In this document: positions 20,989-29,012 of the stretch, in pieces
How the letters are laid out: the number at the start of each line of letters is the position of its first letter
Numbering within the stretch: the stretch's first letter is position 1
Source of the DNA: Priapulus caudatus
Lineage: Eukaryota > Priapulida > Priapulimorpha > Priapulimorphida > Priapulidae
Direction of reading: 5' to 3'
Assembly (NCBI RefSeq): GCF_000485595.1
Contig: NW_014577320.1
Span: forward strand, 454,813-484,280
DNA length: 29,468 nucleotides
The notes under the pieces: generated by a model
The model's database searches: none
Seen by the model: the letters and a program-made list of their open reading frames with translations, nothing else
What the model was told of the DNA's origin: nothing
Position numbers and translations under genes: made by a program

Positions 20989-23290
20989 CTACCAGCAGCA
21001 GCAGGACGCCGGCGTTCGAAGGTCGAGTAAAGGGTGAGAAATATATAGTTCTGTAACTATCTTTGCCCCGTATGTGGGCGGCATATATACGTGATACGCG
21101 CAGTACACTGGACTGGAGAACGAGATAATTCTCTGCAGTAATGTAGGCCTACATGTGTGTTTCATATCTTGTTTTGCCCTCACGCACGCGGTGTCTAGTC
21201 GCAATACACTGGAGCATGTAATATAATGCTCTGCAGGGACGTACGTGCGCGTATCCGCTCGTAGAATCCCGGTTAATTAGCCCTTCTTCCTGTAGGTTCC
21301 GTTCTCTTCTTCCGTAATAAGGTTCTTCTCAGTTCGAAGTCAATATTTGAATCCGTTTTCATCAGTTCTCAGCAAATATTTCCAACTCTCACTAAAGTCT
21401 GTTGATTAAACTACTTAAAACGAGCCGAGTCCCAAGCGGTTTAAGAATCCGTATAAAATTCACGTCAGGCGAAGTTCATCGTAAAGAATTTCGTGCTTTC
21501 ACGCCAACGTTAATTTCTAGAAGAGAAGCACGCATTACGCTAGGCAGAAAATAACGTCTGACGGTAAATAATGGTGGGTTTTTTACGATAACCATAAAAT
21601 TATGGACGTTTTACGCCTCACGCTATAACCTATGGTTGCATTCGTAGGGGAAAATAATAGAGGGTATTACGATTTGGTTCCTCCTATATTCTAGTGACCA
21701 AGGTTGCGTGAAGGTCGTTCATACGTGGATGCAAGCCAGTCTATTTTAGGATCTCGGTTTTTAATTGACGACAACGACGACGACGACTATGATGATTATG
21801 ACGATGGTGATGATGATGATTATGATGATTACGATGATTCACGTACAGGAATAGACTCGGCATGAGCCCGTCGCTGCAAGTCGCGCTCTCCGAAGCGCAG
21901 TCGATCAGCCGCCGGCGTTCGATCGCGCCGTTCTGTTTGCGTGAGTAATGATCCGATCTGAGTCTCCGGTATATACTTCCATCTACACCCTCGAGAAGAG
22001 AGAATCACCTATAGTGTCGGCTGCTGCTGCTGCTGTATTTCATTACACACTCGCCCTTCACCGACAGCGACACCGTTTTGCTAAATCCTGATCGCTGACG
22101 CATAATTCCTCGACATCAACGATCCCGCGGTAAATTTACTGCCTCGCTGTCGGGAATACAGACCGCGGACGGGCGCTTTTCACGCGATAGCAACGCGGTC
22201 GTCGCTTGAGCTTACCGTCGGTAATTGCGATTACCGAAGAGCGAGCGAGAGTTGGAACATCGCGCAGCCTCGCGGTATGCTATCGCGGTATGCTAACTAT
22301 AGATTGCAGTGACGTAACCGGTAACGACGCGTGACGTACAGAGGTCAATTCCGTGACGTAACCGGTAAGGACTCGTGACGTACAGAAGTCAGTTCCGTGA
22401 CGTAACGGGATTCACGCGGCGATGTGAGATAAATTAACCAGTTTCCCGCCTGCGATGATGTTTCGGTTGCGACATCTCATGGTGAGCTCAGGTATATTTA
22501 CCTGTCCCCGTCGTGTCGTTGTAGATGCGATCGATGTTCGCTCTCACCTGACAGGTGCAGCCGTGAGCACGCACAAAATTAATGGCTTCTTTAAGCTACC
22601 GTTATTTGATAACATTTTCCCTATTAAAATCTCGTTCGATTACGCTGGTAATTTCCGTCTGCAGCTGATGTCTACAGGTATTAACTGCAACCGGTAAATT
22701 ATAATCGAAAACGGTAATAGAATGCGGACCAATTGCGCAGTACCGTAGTTACAGGATAATCCTTATAAATAAGCGAATTGCAATACATTTCTCAGTGCAT
22801 GTTATACATGGAACACTCCAATCAGTAAGACGGCAGATATGCCATTACTACCCTAATTTTCCTTCGTACCGTATTCAGATTCAATCATCGGCTATGACCT
22901 TCTCACGGTGTATCATGATGTATAATGTCTTATCGAGTGTGTGGGACGCGTGGGTTTGCAACCGTAGCTCTAACGACGTGATCATGTGCAGACGAGGACG
23001 GTGGCTGTCTGGCTAATGTTACTAAAGCTTTCTTATTATCCAAAAAAATATCTAGTCTTATCTATTTTCGTAGTATATATATAATGACATTTCTTGAAAT
23101 CCGACATCATTGATTCTCAAAGCATCGACGAGATAGGAGCGCATTTAAAAGTTAGAAGCCGAAACCTCGCTTTCACACAAGGAATTTTCCAAGTTAGTTC
23201 ACCTGTTCGTTTGTGCTATGTGGCGCTGTATCTCAACAGACCCCTGAAACAGCGTCGCTACCCGCACGCGGCCACGCGGGTAGGTGAGCA

Positions 23291-23321
<31 letters not shown>

Positions 23322-23623
23322 TATGCATATATCATATATATTATAAATATAATCGACCTAAATGGAAATTCTCTGCCGTAACGTTTGCGTCTCCCGCATC
23401 GGTTCCAGCCGAAGCTGCGGACGACGTTACAGCGACCGGATCACCAGCAGGGGGAGCCAGCGAGGAGGAGTTCATGTGCAAGGTGTGCATGGACGCCGTC
23501 GTCGACTGCGTGCTGCTGGAGTGTGGCCACATGCTCACCTGTACCAGCTGCGGCAAGAGGCTGAGCGAGTGTCCGATATGTCGGCAGTACGTCACGCGCG
23601 TCGTCCACGTGTTCCGATCCTGA
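15362..23623 (+). CDS. RNF34/RFFL-like (CARP-type) E3 ubiquitin-protein ligase, four coding exons
   Basis: Join 15362-15511, 18549-18968, 19254-19464 and 23409-23623 gives 996 nt and a 331-residue protein, with all junctions GT-AG and in phase (0, 0, 1). Domain order is half of a FYVE-like finger (C37, C40), an E/Q/H/T-rich linker (86-161), a SAP-like segment (about 215-252) and a C3HC4 RING (C284 to C318). The last two closely resemble vertebrate RNF34 and RFFL, which are endosome- or membrane-associated ubiquitin ligases; vertebrate proteins are reported to target caspases, p53 and other regulators. The N-terminus MGAGAFHGC has Gly2 and Cys9, weakly compatible with lipid modification, as proposed for vertebrate relatives. 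The second half of the FYVE-like finger and the first SAP-like segment are missing. Family identity is near certain from exons 3 and 4. The gene model upstream is good but less certain. Confidence 0.9.
15956..16080. mobile_element. hAT-like transposon end (fragment)
   Basis: TAGGTGTGCACCGGAACTT followed by several GGAACYYGG and TTCCGGCCGGAA motifs matches, in inverse orientation, the fragment at 5161-5268. The leading TAGGTGTGCACCGG is a diverged version of TTAGGGGTGCACCGG. Confidence 0.5.
16552..16701. repeat. CTACGTGC/ATTCTACA tandem array
   Basis: Imperfect units of roughly 16 and 32 bp with the themes ACGTGCATTCTACATTCTAC and ATGCTACGTGC. The frames across it ([10 protein letters not shown]-like) are repeat-derived. 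Confidence 0.8.
16988..17260. repeat. purine-rich (GA) tract
   Basis: The + strand is mostly G and A with GGGAGGGGGAGAG and GAGAGAGACATGG runs. The phrase ATAAATTGAAA or CAAATTGAAA recurs three times (about 17031, 17154, 17230). The long - strand frames here are Phe/Leu/Ser-rich products of this bias. Confidence 0.7.
17691..17943 (+). repeat. 24-bp tandem array, each unit carrying a perfect 5' splice-site consensus
   Basis: The unit is GCAGGTTACAGGTGAGTGG plus TAGCT. Ten copies of CAG|GTGAGT have their GT at 17702, 17726, 17750, 17787, 17811, 17835, 17859, 17883, 17907 and 17931. A truncated unit between the third and fourth breaks the period. Units are nearly identical, so the array is young or homogenised. 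Each also holds CAGGTG, a Snail/ZEB-type E-box. The array lies in sense orientation within intron 1 of the RNF34/RFFL-like gene, about 0.6 kb before exon 2. Confidence 0.95.
18549..18968 (+). CDS. RNF34/RFFL-like gene, coding exon 2 (repeat-rich linker)
   Basis: 140 codons (residues 51-190), phase 0 at both ends, acceptor TGTTGCAG and donor CGA|GTAAGT. Residues 86-161 are nineteen tandem tetrapeptides of the form E-x-[QH]-T (for example [12 protein letters not shown]), matched by a 12-nt DNA period at 18654-18881. The tail is Ser-rich. The corresponding linker of vertebrate proteins is also acidic and disordered but lacks this repeat, so the exon is assigned by splice signals, frame and position. 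Confidence 0.8.
18654..18881 (+). repeat. 12-bp coding minisatellite, 19 units
   Basis: The theme is GAGGAACAGACA with substitutions (228 nt = 19 x 12). It encodes residues 86-161 of the RNF34/RFFL-like protein. All 19 units keep the frame with no stop. The antisense frame is an artefact of this repeat. Confidence 0.9.
19254..19464 (+). CDS. RNF34/RFFL-like gene, coding exon 3 (SAP-like segment)
   Basis: Acceptor TTCTTCACAG|TCA and donor AAAG|GTAAGC, ending in phase 1. It encodes residues 191-260 plus the first base of codon 261. [10 protein letters not shown] and [17 protein letters not shown] match the second SAP-like helix-turn-helix region of vertebrate RNF34 almost residue for residue. 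Intron 2 is only 285 bp (18969-19253). Confidence 0.96.
19735..19800. mobile_element. transposon end, CCCGTAGCC type
   Basis: A GGGGGGGTTCG / CGAACC...CCCCCCC hairpin is followed by TGGCTACGGGCCTG and TATCAGTATTACTAAT. It is the inverted relative of 11405-11467 next to the assembly gap. The superfamily is not resolved. Confidence 0.55.
20017..20141. mobile_element. TAGCTCTAG-family MITE (copy 2, 125 bp)
   Basis: The ends TAGCTCTAGTACTATAGCC and GGCTATAGTATAGTCCTAGAGCTA flank a longer centre with GCCGCAGG and CCTGCGGC. The 9-bp flanks GGCCTAGTC (20008-20016) and GGCCTAGGC (20142-20150) differ at one base, consistent with an older duplication. It is inside intron 3. Confidence 0.85.
20941..20987. 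repeat. (GA)n microsatellite
   Basis: Nearly pure AG dinucleotides with one TA interruption, followed by CAGCAGCAGCAGG. Confidence 0.95.
21766..21838. repeat. GAY/GAT trinucleotide tract
   Basis: GACGACGACGAC then GATGATTATGA-type triplets. In one frame it reads as an Asp/Tyr-rich peptide that stops soon after. An AG acceptor-like site precedes it, but no good donor follows, so I do not call an exon. Confidence 0.8.
21862..21940 (+). CDS. candidate alternative first exon inside intron 3
   Basis: ATG (GGC before it, in-frame stop about 27 nt upstream) opens 26 codons plus one base, then the perfect donor C|GTGAGT at 21941. The predicted peptide includes [17 protein letters not shown], with a basic RRRS motif. 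I do not recognise the protein. It ends in phase 1, the phase that the RING exon at 23409 accepts. Splicing these two would give a roughly 97-residue RING-only product. It may instead start an unrelated gene or be chance in a CpG-rich region. Confidence 0.3.
22310..22405 (+). promoter_or_regulatory. 22-bp-spaced array of five CRE-like TGACGTAM motifs
   Basis: TGACGTAA or TGACGTAC starts at 22310, 22332, 22354, 22376 and 22398, exactly 22 bp apart. The A and C forms alternate because the underlying unit is a 44-bp tandem repeat. Two units also contain AACCGGTA, one base off a Grainyhead-type site. About two helical turns separate neighbouring motifs, so all face the same side of the helix. bZIP (CREB/ATF-like) binding is inferred from the motif only. 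Confidence 0.7.
22411..23288. other. rest of intron 3, no exon called
   Basis: Mixed sequence. An ATG-ATG start at 22455 followed by CATG|GTGAGC resembles another short exon, with less support than 21862-21940. Nothing else recognisable. Confidence 0.4.
23289..23344. repeat. (TA)n microsatellite
   Basis: ATATATAT with a CATATATATGCATATATCAT interruption, lying 65 bp upstream of the last exon. Confidence 0.93.
23409..23623 (+). CDS. RNF34/RFFL-like gene, coding exon 4 (RING domain)
   Basis: Completes codon 261 and encodes residues 262-331 plus the stop. The C3HC4 RING is C284-x2-C287-x11-C299-x-H301-x3-C305-x2-C308-x6-C315-x2-C318. [15 protein letters not shown] and [10 protein letters not shown] are close to vertebrate RNF34, and the protein ends HVFRS like the family (HVFKS in human RNF34). 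The chosen acceptor is GGTTCCAG at 23401-23408. AGs ending at 23432 and 23450 would also keep the frame and shorten only the Ala/Ser/Glu-rich spacer. Confidence 0.97.
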
Positions 23624-24294
23624 GGCAGGTGCGAGGTCGCGCGGGGCGACGCACGCTCTTTTTACGTTAGTTCCGCTCCGGTCGGCGATGCCATCTGCTG
23701 GTGGTTAGTCGGGCAGATTTCTACGCGGCGTTTACATTATCTCCATTTGCGAGTGGTGGCGGTGGCGGTGGCGGTGGCGCCACTTGCCTCGTCCATTCTG
23801 TCAGGTTTTTCGATTTGATCACGTCACTAGACTGTGACTAGAGTGTAGCCACCTGCCAATACATTATTATCATGGTTGCCTGTGTGTTCGTTTTGTTAAT
23901 GTTTTCGATGTCGTTTTTGTAATTGTTTGATCGGTCAGTAATTAATTAGTTTAGCTTTTAAACATGCTCATCTGCTCGGTAAGTGACTCAGCATAAGCAG
24001 GCGTTAGTCAGTCTGCTGCATGATTCATGCATATGGGCAAGGACCGAACTACTGAGTCTGTGTTGCGACTTGTTTCTAAGCAGTTCTTTCTTGTGTGGTC
24101 GTAAACACTATCTTGCATCACTTCTCGAGTAGCACTGAATTTTAATCGCCATCACGAGGCCATCATTTTAATTGTCTTGGCTGCGACATCTATATTATTT
24201 GTATTTCAGTCCTGGAGGTGCCGCCAGTGTGTGCTGCACATCAGGGTTGTGCATATTTCTCACTCGTAGAGTGGCCACTGTGTATGGTAGATAC

Positions 24295-24369
24295 TAGCTC
24301 TAGAACTATAGCCCTTTGCTCCGCCGCAGGCGCTAGGGCGCGCTGTGAACGGCTATAGTTCTAGACCTA
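24295..24369. mobile_element. TAGCTCTAG-family MITE (copy 3, 75 bp)
   Basis: The ends TAGCTCTAGAACTATAGCC and GGCTATAGTTCTAGACCTA surround a GC-rich centre. The 9-bp flanks GGTAGATAC (24286-24294) and GGTAGATAT (24370-24378) differ at the last base. It lies in the probable 3' UTR, so a transcript would form a stem there. Confidence 0.85.
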
Positions 24370-24684
24370 GGTAGATATACGTGATCAGGATCGACAATGT
24401 ACTGACATTGTGGTGACGACATCGATGATCTGCAGTAGGCAAATCGTATGTCGTGACGGTAGTGGTCAGGCAGTATCGGGGATTTATACTTATTCTAGTG
24501 TCCCGGCATGAGAGTAGTAGTCTCTCGTGCCAGGAGCTGGCTAGTGTGAAAATGTTTCCTTCTTACTGTTGTGCCATCACTCTTTGGCACCGTGCGCTGA
24601 TGCCAACGTGAAACCCAAGCCAAACCCTGCAGAATAGTTGTTAATAATATCCCCCGTTACTCCTAGTGGGATCTCACACTGCCG

Positions 24685-24690
24685 AATAAA
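24685..24690 (+). terminator. poly(A) signal AATAAA, proximal
   Basis: Canonical hexamer about 1.06 kb past the stop codon, followed by a GT-rich stretch (GTATGTACTTTGTACACG). Confidence 0.5.
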
Positions 24691-25059
24691 GTATGTACTT
24701 TGTACACGTAGTTTGTGGAAGTGTAAATATTCGGAAATTCATCATAAACGGTTTAAAATATGATGCCAGCGTGCATAGCTATGAAAACTGTGAGCAAGTT
24801 GAAGGTGTATTTTGTCCGTTGTTGCATATACTGGCTCACATTTTATAGTGTTGTTTATACGTATTACCATTCATTGTGGGGAAAATACATTGTTGAAATC
24901 TTATGCGGATATGTAAATACTTTCCACGATATAAGAAAGGTGTGAAGTGGTAAAAGTAGCCATAACAGCGACGTTCAAACTTGGTACTGTAATCGTATGC
25001 ATTGTTTATACGGTATGGTATTACACAATTGTTTTCATTTTAGTATAAGAAAATTTTAT

Positions 25060-25099
25060 ATAAGGTAAAGTAAAGTAAAGGTAAGTAAGGTAAGTAAGT
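25060..25099 (+). repeat. GTAAG/GTAAA short tandem tract
   Basis: GGTAAAGTAAAGTAAAGGTAA followed by GTAAGGTAAGTAAG. It includes two AG|GTAAGT sequences matching the 5' splice consensus. Confidence 0.75.
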
Positions 25100-25298
25100 C
25101 GTAGTTTTATCAGGAATATGTTTTCGATTTATGTTTGATCAGGTGGGATAAAAAATTTGCATGTAGTGCCGTTTTATTCATATGCTTTTGAACACTGATG
25201 TATAAACGAAAAAAACTGCCAGCCTTAGTCTGCTTGTAACTTTATTATTGTAAAAAAAAGTCATTTTAATTTGTCGTTTTTTGTCATGCAGTTTAAAA

Positions 25299-25304
25299 AA
25301 TAAA
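25299..25304 (+). terminator. poly(A) signal AATAAA, distal
   Basis: Canonical hexamer in AAAAAATAAAG about 1.7 kb past the stop codon. Confidence 0.4.
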
Positions 25305-26430
25305 GATATTTATGTAAATTTCAAGTGCATTTCTGCGTACTGGAACTTCAATATAGATTAAATTCAAACTATTATACCTACCTATAATTTACTGAAGTAC
25401 GAAGTGTTCGAGGATTAATGCTGTGCGTAAATGTTCGGAGTGGTTCGAGTGTCACAACAGTTAAACATAAGAGACGTATGTACTTTCAGACTAAACTAAG
25501 CTAGATGTCTGCCAGTATAGGAGAGGGTTATAGGCGCAGTTACTAGAGATTACAATAACAAGAGGAGGAGCAATGAGCAGGGGAGAGGGTTGCATGCTTT
25601 ATTCGCTTGACGTTATGGGCGTGATGGGCGCAGCCTGATGATTGGCACGCGATTGCTTGCTTTTTTGACGTGATGCGGCCATGATGCCGAGGCGCGCCGA
25701 GGATTGACACTTTGCGTCTTCCAATCACATCGTATGCCGCACCTCTCCGTTATAATTTTAAAGGTGGGGACCCATTGAGGTACGGAATCGTCGATCTCAA
25801 GAACCAGGGCATTCTGCTAGGCTAGAACGGTTTCCTACGATAGAGTTTGGCGAAAATAACACGCTGTTTAGCGCACTGCGCTACGTCCTTTATGTTGCAT
25901 TTTCGCATCTCCGTAATCAGAATAAGCCCCGCCTTCTTCGTTGATTGACACTGAATGGGGCGTCAACCACGTGACCAGTTACTGCGTGTAGGTGTTTGGC
26001 GAGATCGTTTGCTTTTCGTAAATAATGAAAGGCCCGGGCAATGCATTTTGCATCAAAGTTGAAAAATTCGGCATTTTTACCTGCTTTCGGAAGTGAACGA
26101 GTGCGTCATTCATTGAAAATTGAAGTTTTTCTTAAAATTAAAGAATTCCGAAAATCCCTGACCGCGCTACTCGATTGTTTTAGCCAATGAACGTAGCTGT
26201 GTGTGTGACGTCTTGCCCGCGTGCTTTATGCTTGGCTTAGCGGGCCTCGAAATGGATATCGGAGGCAGGAACCTCGCAACACGCCTGTTTGTTTACATAT
26301 AGCTTTGTGACATCAGGATGGGCGGTGTCGGGAGTTCTGCGATGATAACCTCGTAATTTCTCAGAATTTTTTAAGGTGCATGGAACATTACCATTACCAT
26401 TACCATTAAATACACTCCAACTACATACGC
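25305..26430. other. intergenic stretch, no gene recognised
   Basis: 25540-26340 is richer in CpG than its flanks and has isolated motifs: CCAAT-like boxes (about 25720 and 26194), CCACGTGACC with a CACGTG E-box near 25969, and TGTGACGTCTT near 26206. These could mark a promoter or simply a dispersed repeat. I find no exon. A (CATTAC)n tract is at about 26388-26407. Confidence 0.4.
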
Positions 26431-26540
26431 ACGTGTGCGCGCGCGCGCGTGCGTGCGTGTCCGTGTCCGTGTCCGTGTCCGTGTGTGCGTGTGCGTGTGC
26501 GTGTGCGTGTGCGTGTGCGTGTGTGTGTGTGGGGGGGGGG
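26431..26540. repeat. (CG)n, (TGTCCG)n and (TGTGCG)n compound microsatellite with G-run
   Basis: GCGCGCGCGCG, then four GTGTCC units, then GTGTGCGTGTGCG repeats, TG dinucleotides and a run of ten G. Confidence 0.95.
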
Positions 26541-27430
26541 ATTCGCTTACTCTAGGCTTACAACCTTCGATCTCACTCGCTTCATTAGAGAGCTTTATTT
26601 CGGCAGCTACGCTGTCAGCTAATCACATCAATTCCCAAGTAAAACTCCGTTACGAGTAGGCAGTAACAATCACACATCGCTTTAAAGTCACTTCCAATTA
26701 AGTCACTTTTATAAAAACAACAACAACCGTACGACAGTTTCGCACGATATGATGTGTGTAGCATCGGACCCTGCACTCACGTAGGCCTACAAGGTGTGGT
26801 TGCGAAAATTAACATTACATATTTAAAATTGGATATTGTCAGTCTTTCGTAACATTATTATGTAATAACACTTGTATGACAGAGTTGCTGAATTAAAATG
26901 TAAACCGCATTTTGTGTAGATTGCAGCATCGTGCAGTTTTGATTCATTATTGAGTGCTTCTTATTCACGTATATATCTACCCCCCTAGTCGGCAATGGCT
27001 TTGTATTTGCGTTGAATTTCAAATCAAGCGCATCTCTTTATTCGTCGTTATTCTCGGACGTGATTTTCTTAATTCATAGATCGCATTGTGCTGTCGAAAA
27101 TGCTATTATTTGATTATTTCACGACCCAAGTTAGTCAATTATGAGATATGCGGGTAAGAAAATGCACGACTATTTCGCTAACTGTACTAGGAGCGCCTAT
27201 AAATGATGAAATTCTTATATAACAGATTTATAGAAGTTCGCGTTTTTCCAACTAACTAGTCGGAATGGTTATCTGATAAGAACACTACCAAAACGCCAAA
27301 AAACGCTAGCCTATTTTTTTTAAACAGCGGTCAGGTGTGTCCGCCACTGATGATATAATGATCCATGCCTACAACTAGCCACCATGGCCACAAGTGTAGC
27401 TTGGCAAAGTATTGAAACCTACATTGCTAT
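26541..27430. other. intergenic stretch, no gene recognised
   Basis: AT-rich and without coding signal or paired repeats that I can identify. Confidence 0.5.
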
Positions 27431-27431
27431 A

Positions 27432-27850
27432 GTAGGTTTTAGGAAGATAGGAGGATGATGAGGATGGGGAGAAGAGGAGGAGGAGGAGGAGGAGGAAGAG
27501 GAGGAGGAGGGGGAAGTTGGAGAAGGGAGAAGATGACGAGGAGATGGAGGATGAGGGGGTGAGAATGAGGATGCTGAGGAGGCGGTTCAAGAGGAAGAGA
27601 TACTGATTCTTTATCCCAGAAAAAACAGCTGTAGTGAAGTTGAGCGGATGATACTCACAAGAGAGGAGAGGGAGAAAAAAAGAGAGACGAGACGAGGAGA
27701 GGAGAAGTAAAATAGAAGGACAGAGAAAATGGACTGAGAGAGGCACAGAGACAGAGGGAGGGGAGGAAGAATGAGGGGGCAGTGGGAGAGTCAGATAGAT
27801 GAAGAAGAGGCAAGGAGAGAGAGGGAGGGTAAAGAAAGGATGAAGAGGGG
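27432..27850. repeat. long purine-rich (AGG/GA) tract
   Basis: The + strand is dominated by GAGGAGGAGG and GAGAGAG themes, with a mixed break near 27600-27655. Such homopurine DNA can form triplexes. The - strand Leu/Ser-rich frames are products of this composition. Confidence 0.9.
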
Positions 27851-28250
27851 GAACGCGAACACACGAGTGTCTCAGTCCATAGCATCATTCAGACAGTTAT
27901 TTTCAGATAGTAAACAAACAATTTTACGAACCACATCTGTTCGGACAGAACGTTGCTTGAACGCCGGCGTAAATAAACCCAGCTAATATCATAAGACGGC
28001 CAGGCACAATTGATGGTACACAGCTGTGGGTGTGCATCAGAGCGAGCTCTGGCGATACAGTGGCAATACATGGCAAGACCGGCAACGAATTCGATACGCG
28101 CGTATCACAATTGGCAAGATTCTCAACGTTACGAGGGCGGTATCGAACGGTTCGCTCTGTCGTGTTTCGAGTTTTTCTTACAACAAAAAATACGAACAGT
28201 GATTACACGTCGCCGCGTAGGACAATAAATACCACACAGCTTCTGCTTAA
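27851..28250. other. intergenic stretch, no gene recognised
   Basis: Mixed-composition sequence with no exon that I can support. Confidence 0.45.
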
Positions 28251-28251
28251 C

Positions 28252-28298
<47 letters not shown>

Positions 28299-28415
28299 CG
28301 TGCGTGTCGTGCGTGCGTGCGTGCGTCGCGGGCGTGCGTTCGTTCGTGCGTAGCGTGCGTGCGTGCCGTGCTTGTGTGGCCGGTGTGTGTGTGTGTGTGT
28401 GTTGATGTGTGTGTG

Positions 28416-28450
<35 letters not shown>

Positions 28451-29012
28451 TGTGTGTGTGTGGTGTGGTAGTGTATGTATGATCCTGAGTGGTGTGTGTG
28501 TAGTGTGTGTGGTGTGTGTGTGCATGAGTGTGTGTGGTGCGGTACGTGGCATTGCGTGCGTGGCGTGCGTCGTGTGTGTGTGTGTGTGTAGATGTCGTGT
28601 GTGTGTGTGTGTGTGTGTGTAGTGTGTGTGTGCGTGTGTGGTGTGTGCGCGCGTCCATCGTGTATCGTGTGTGTGTTGTGCGTGCGTGCGTGCGTGCGGG
28701 CGTGCGTTCCGTGCGTTGCGTGCTTTGCGTGCGTGCGTGTGTTTGTGCTGTGTGTGTGTAGTATGTTTTGTTTTTTTGTATGTTATGATCATGAGCTGGT
28801 GTGTGCATGTTGTGTGGTGCGTGCGGTGCGTGCGTGCGTGCGTGCGTGTGTGTGTGTGTGTGGTGTGTGTGTGTGTGTGTCTGTGTTGTGTGTGCATGTG
28901 TGATAGTGGATGTGTGGTGTGAGTGGCGCGTCGTGCGTGACGCGCGCGCGTTGTGTGTGTGCATGGTTGCGTGTGCGTGCCGTGCCGGTGCGTGCAGTGC
29001 GTGTGTACAATA
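28251..29012. repeat. about 760-bp TG/TGCG low-complexity block
   Basis: GT dinucleotides alternate with GTGC tetranucleotides and short variants for about 760 bp, with one AT-richer break (about 28760-28797). Long frames on both strands (Cys-Val-Arg on +, Thr-His on -) arise from this and are not genes. Confidence 0.96.

Larger units (their letters stand above)
19465..23408 (+). other. intron 3 of the RNF34/RFFL-like gene
   Basis: About 3.9 kb. It holds a transposon end (19735-19800), a MITE (20017-20141), a GA microsatellite, a GAY trinucleotide tract, a CpG-rich island-like stretch (about 21850-22420) with the 22-bp TGACGT array, and a TA microsatellite just before the last exon. No further exon of this gene is needed to keep the frame. 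Confidence 0.75.
23624..25304 (+). other. probable 3' UTR of the RNF34/RFFL-like gene
   Basis: Non-coding after the TGA. AATAAA signals at 24685-24690 and 25299-25304 give candidate 3' ends of about 1.1 and 1.7 kb. A GGTGGC repeat is at 23754-23780 and a MITE at 24295-24369. TGTAAATA, the core of Pumilio-binding sites, occurs at 24722-24729 and 24912-24919, both between the two poly(A) signals, so only the longer form would carry them. Confidence 0.5.

Noticed and set aside
21741-21866. Asp/Tyr-rich frame as an extra exon of the E3-ligase gene
   Set aside because: An acceptor-like TTTTAG precedes it in the right phase, but no good donor exists before the stop codon. A trinucleotide repeat is the simpler reading.
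22455-22697. 80-residue + strand ORF in intron 3
   Set aside because: It has no recognisable domain. A donor-like GTGAGC follows nine codons, but there is no partner exon and no further support.
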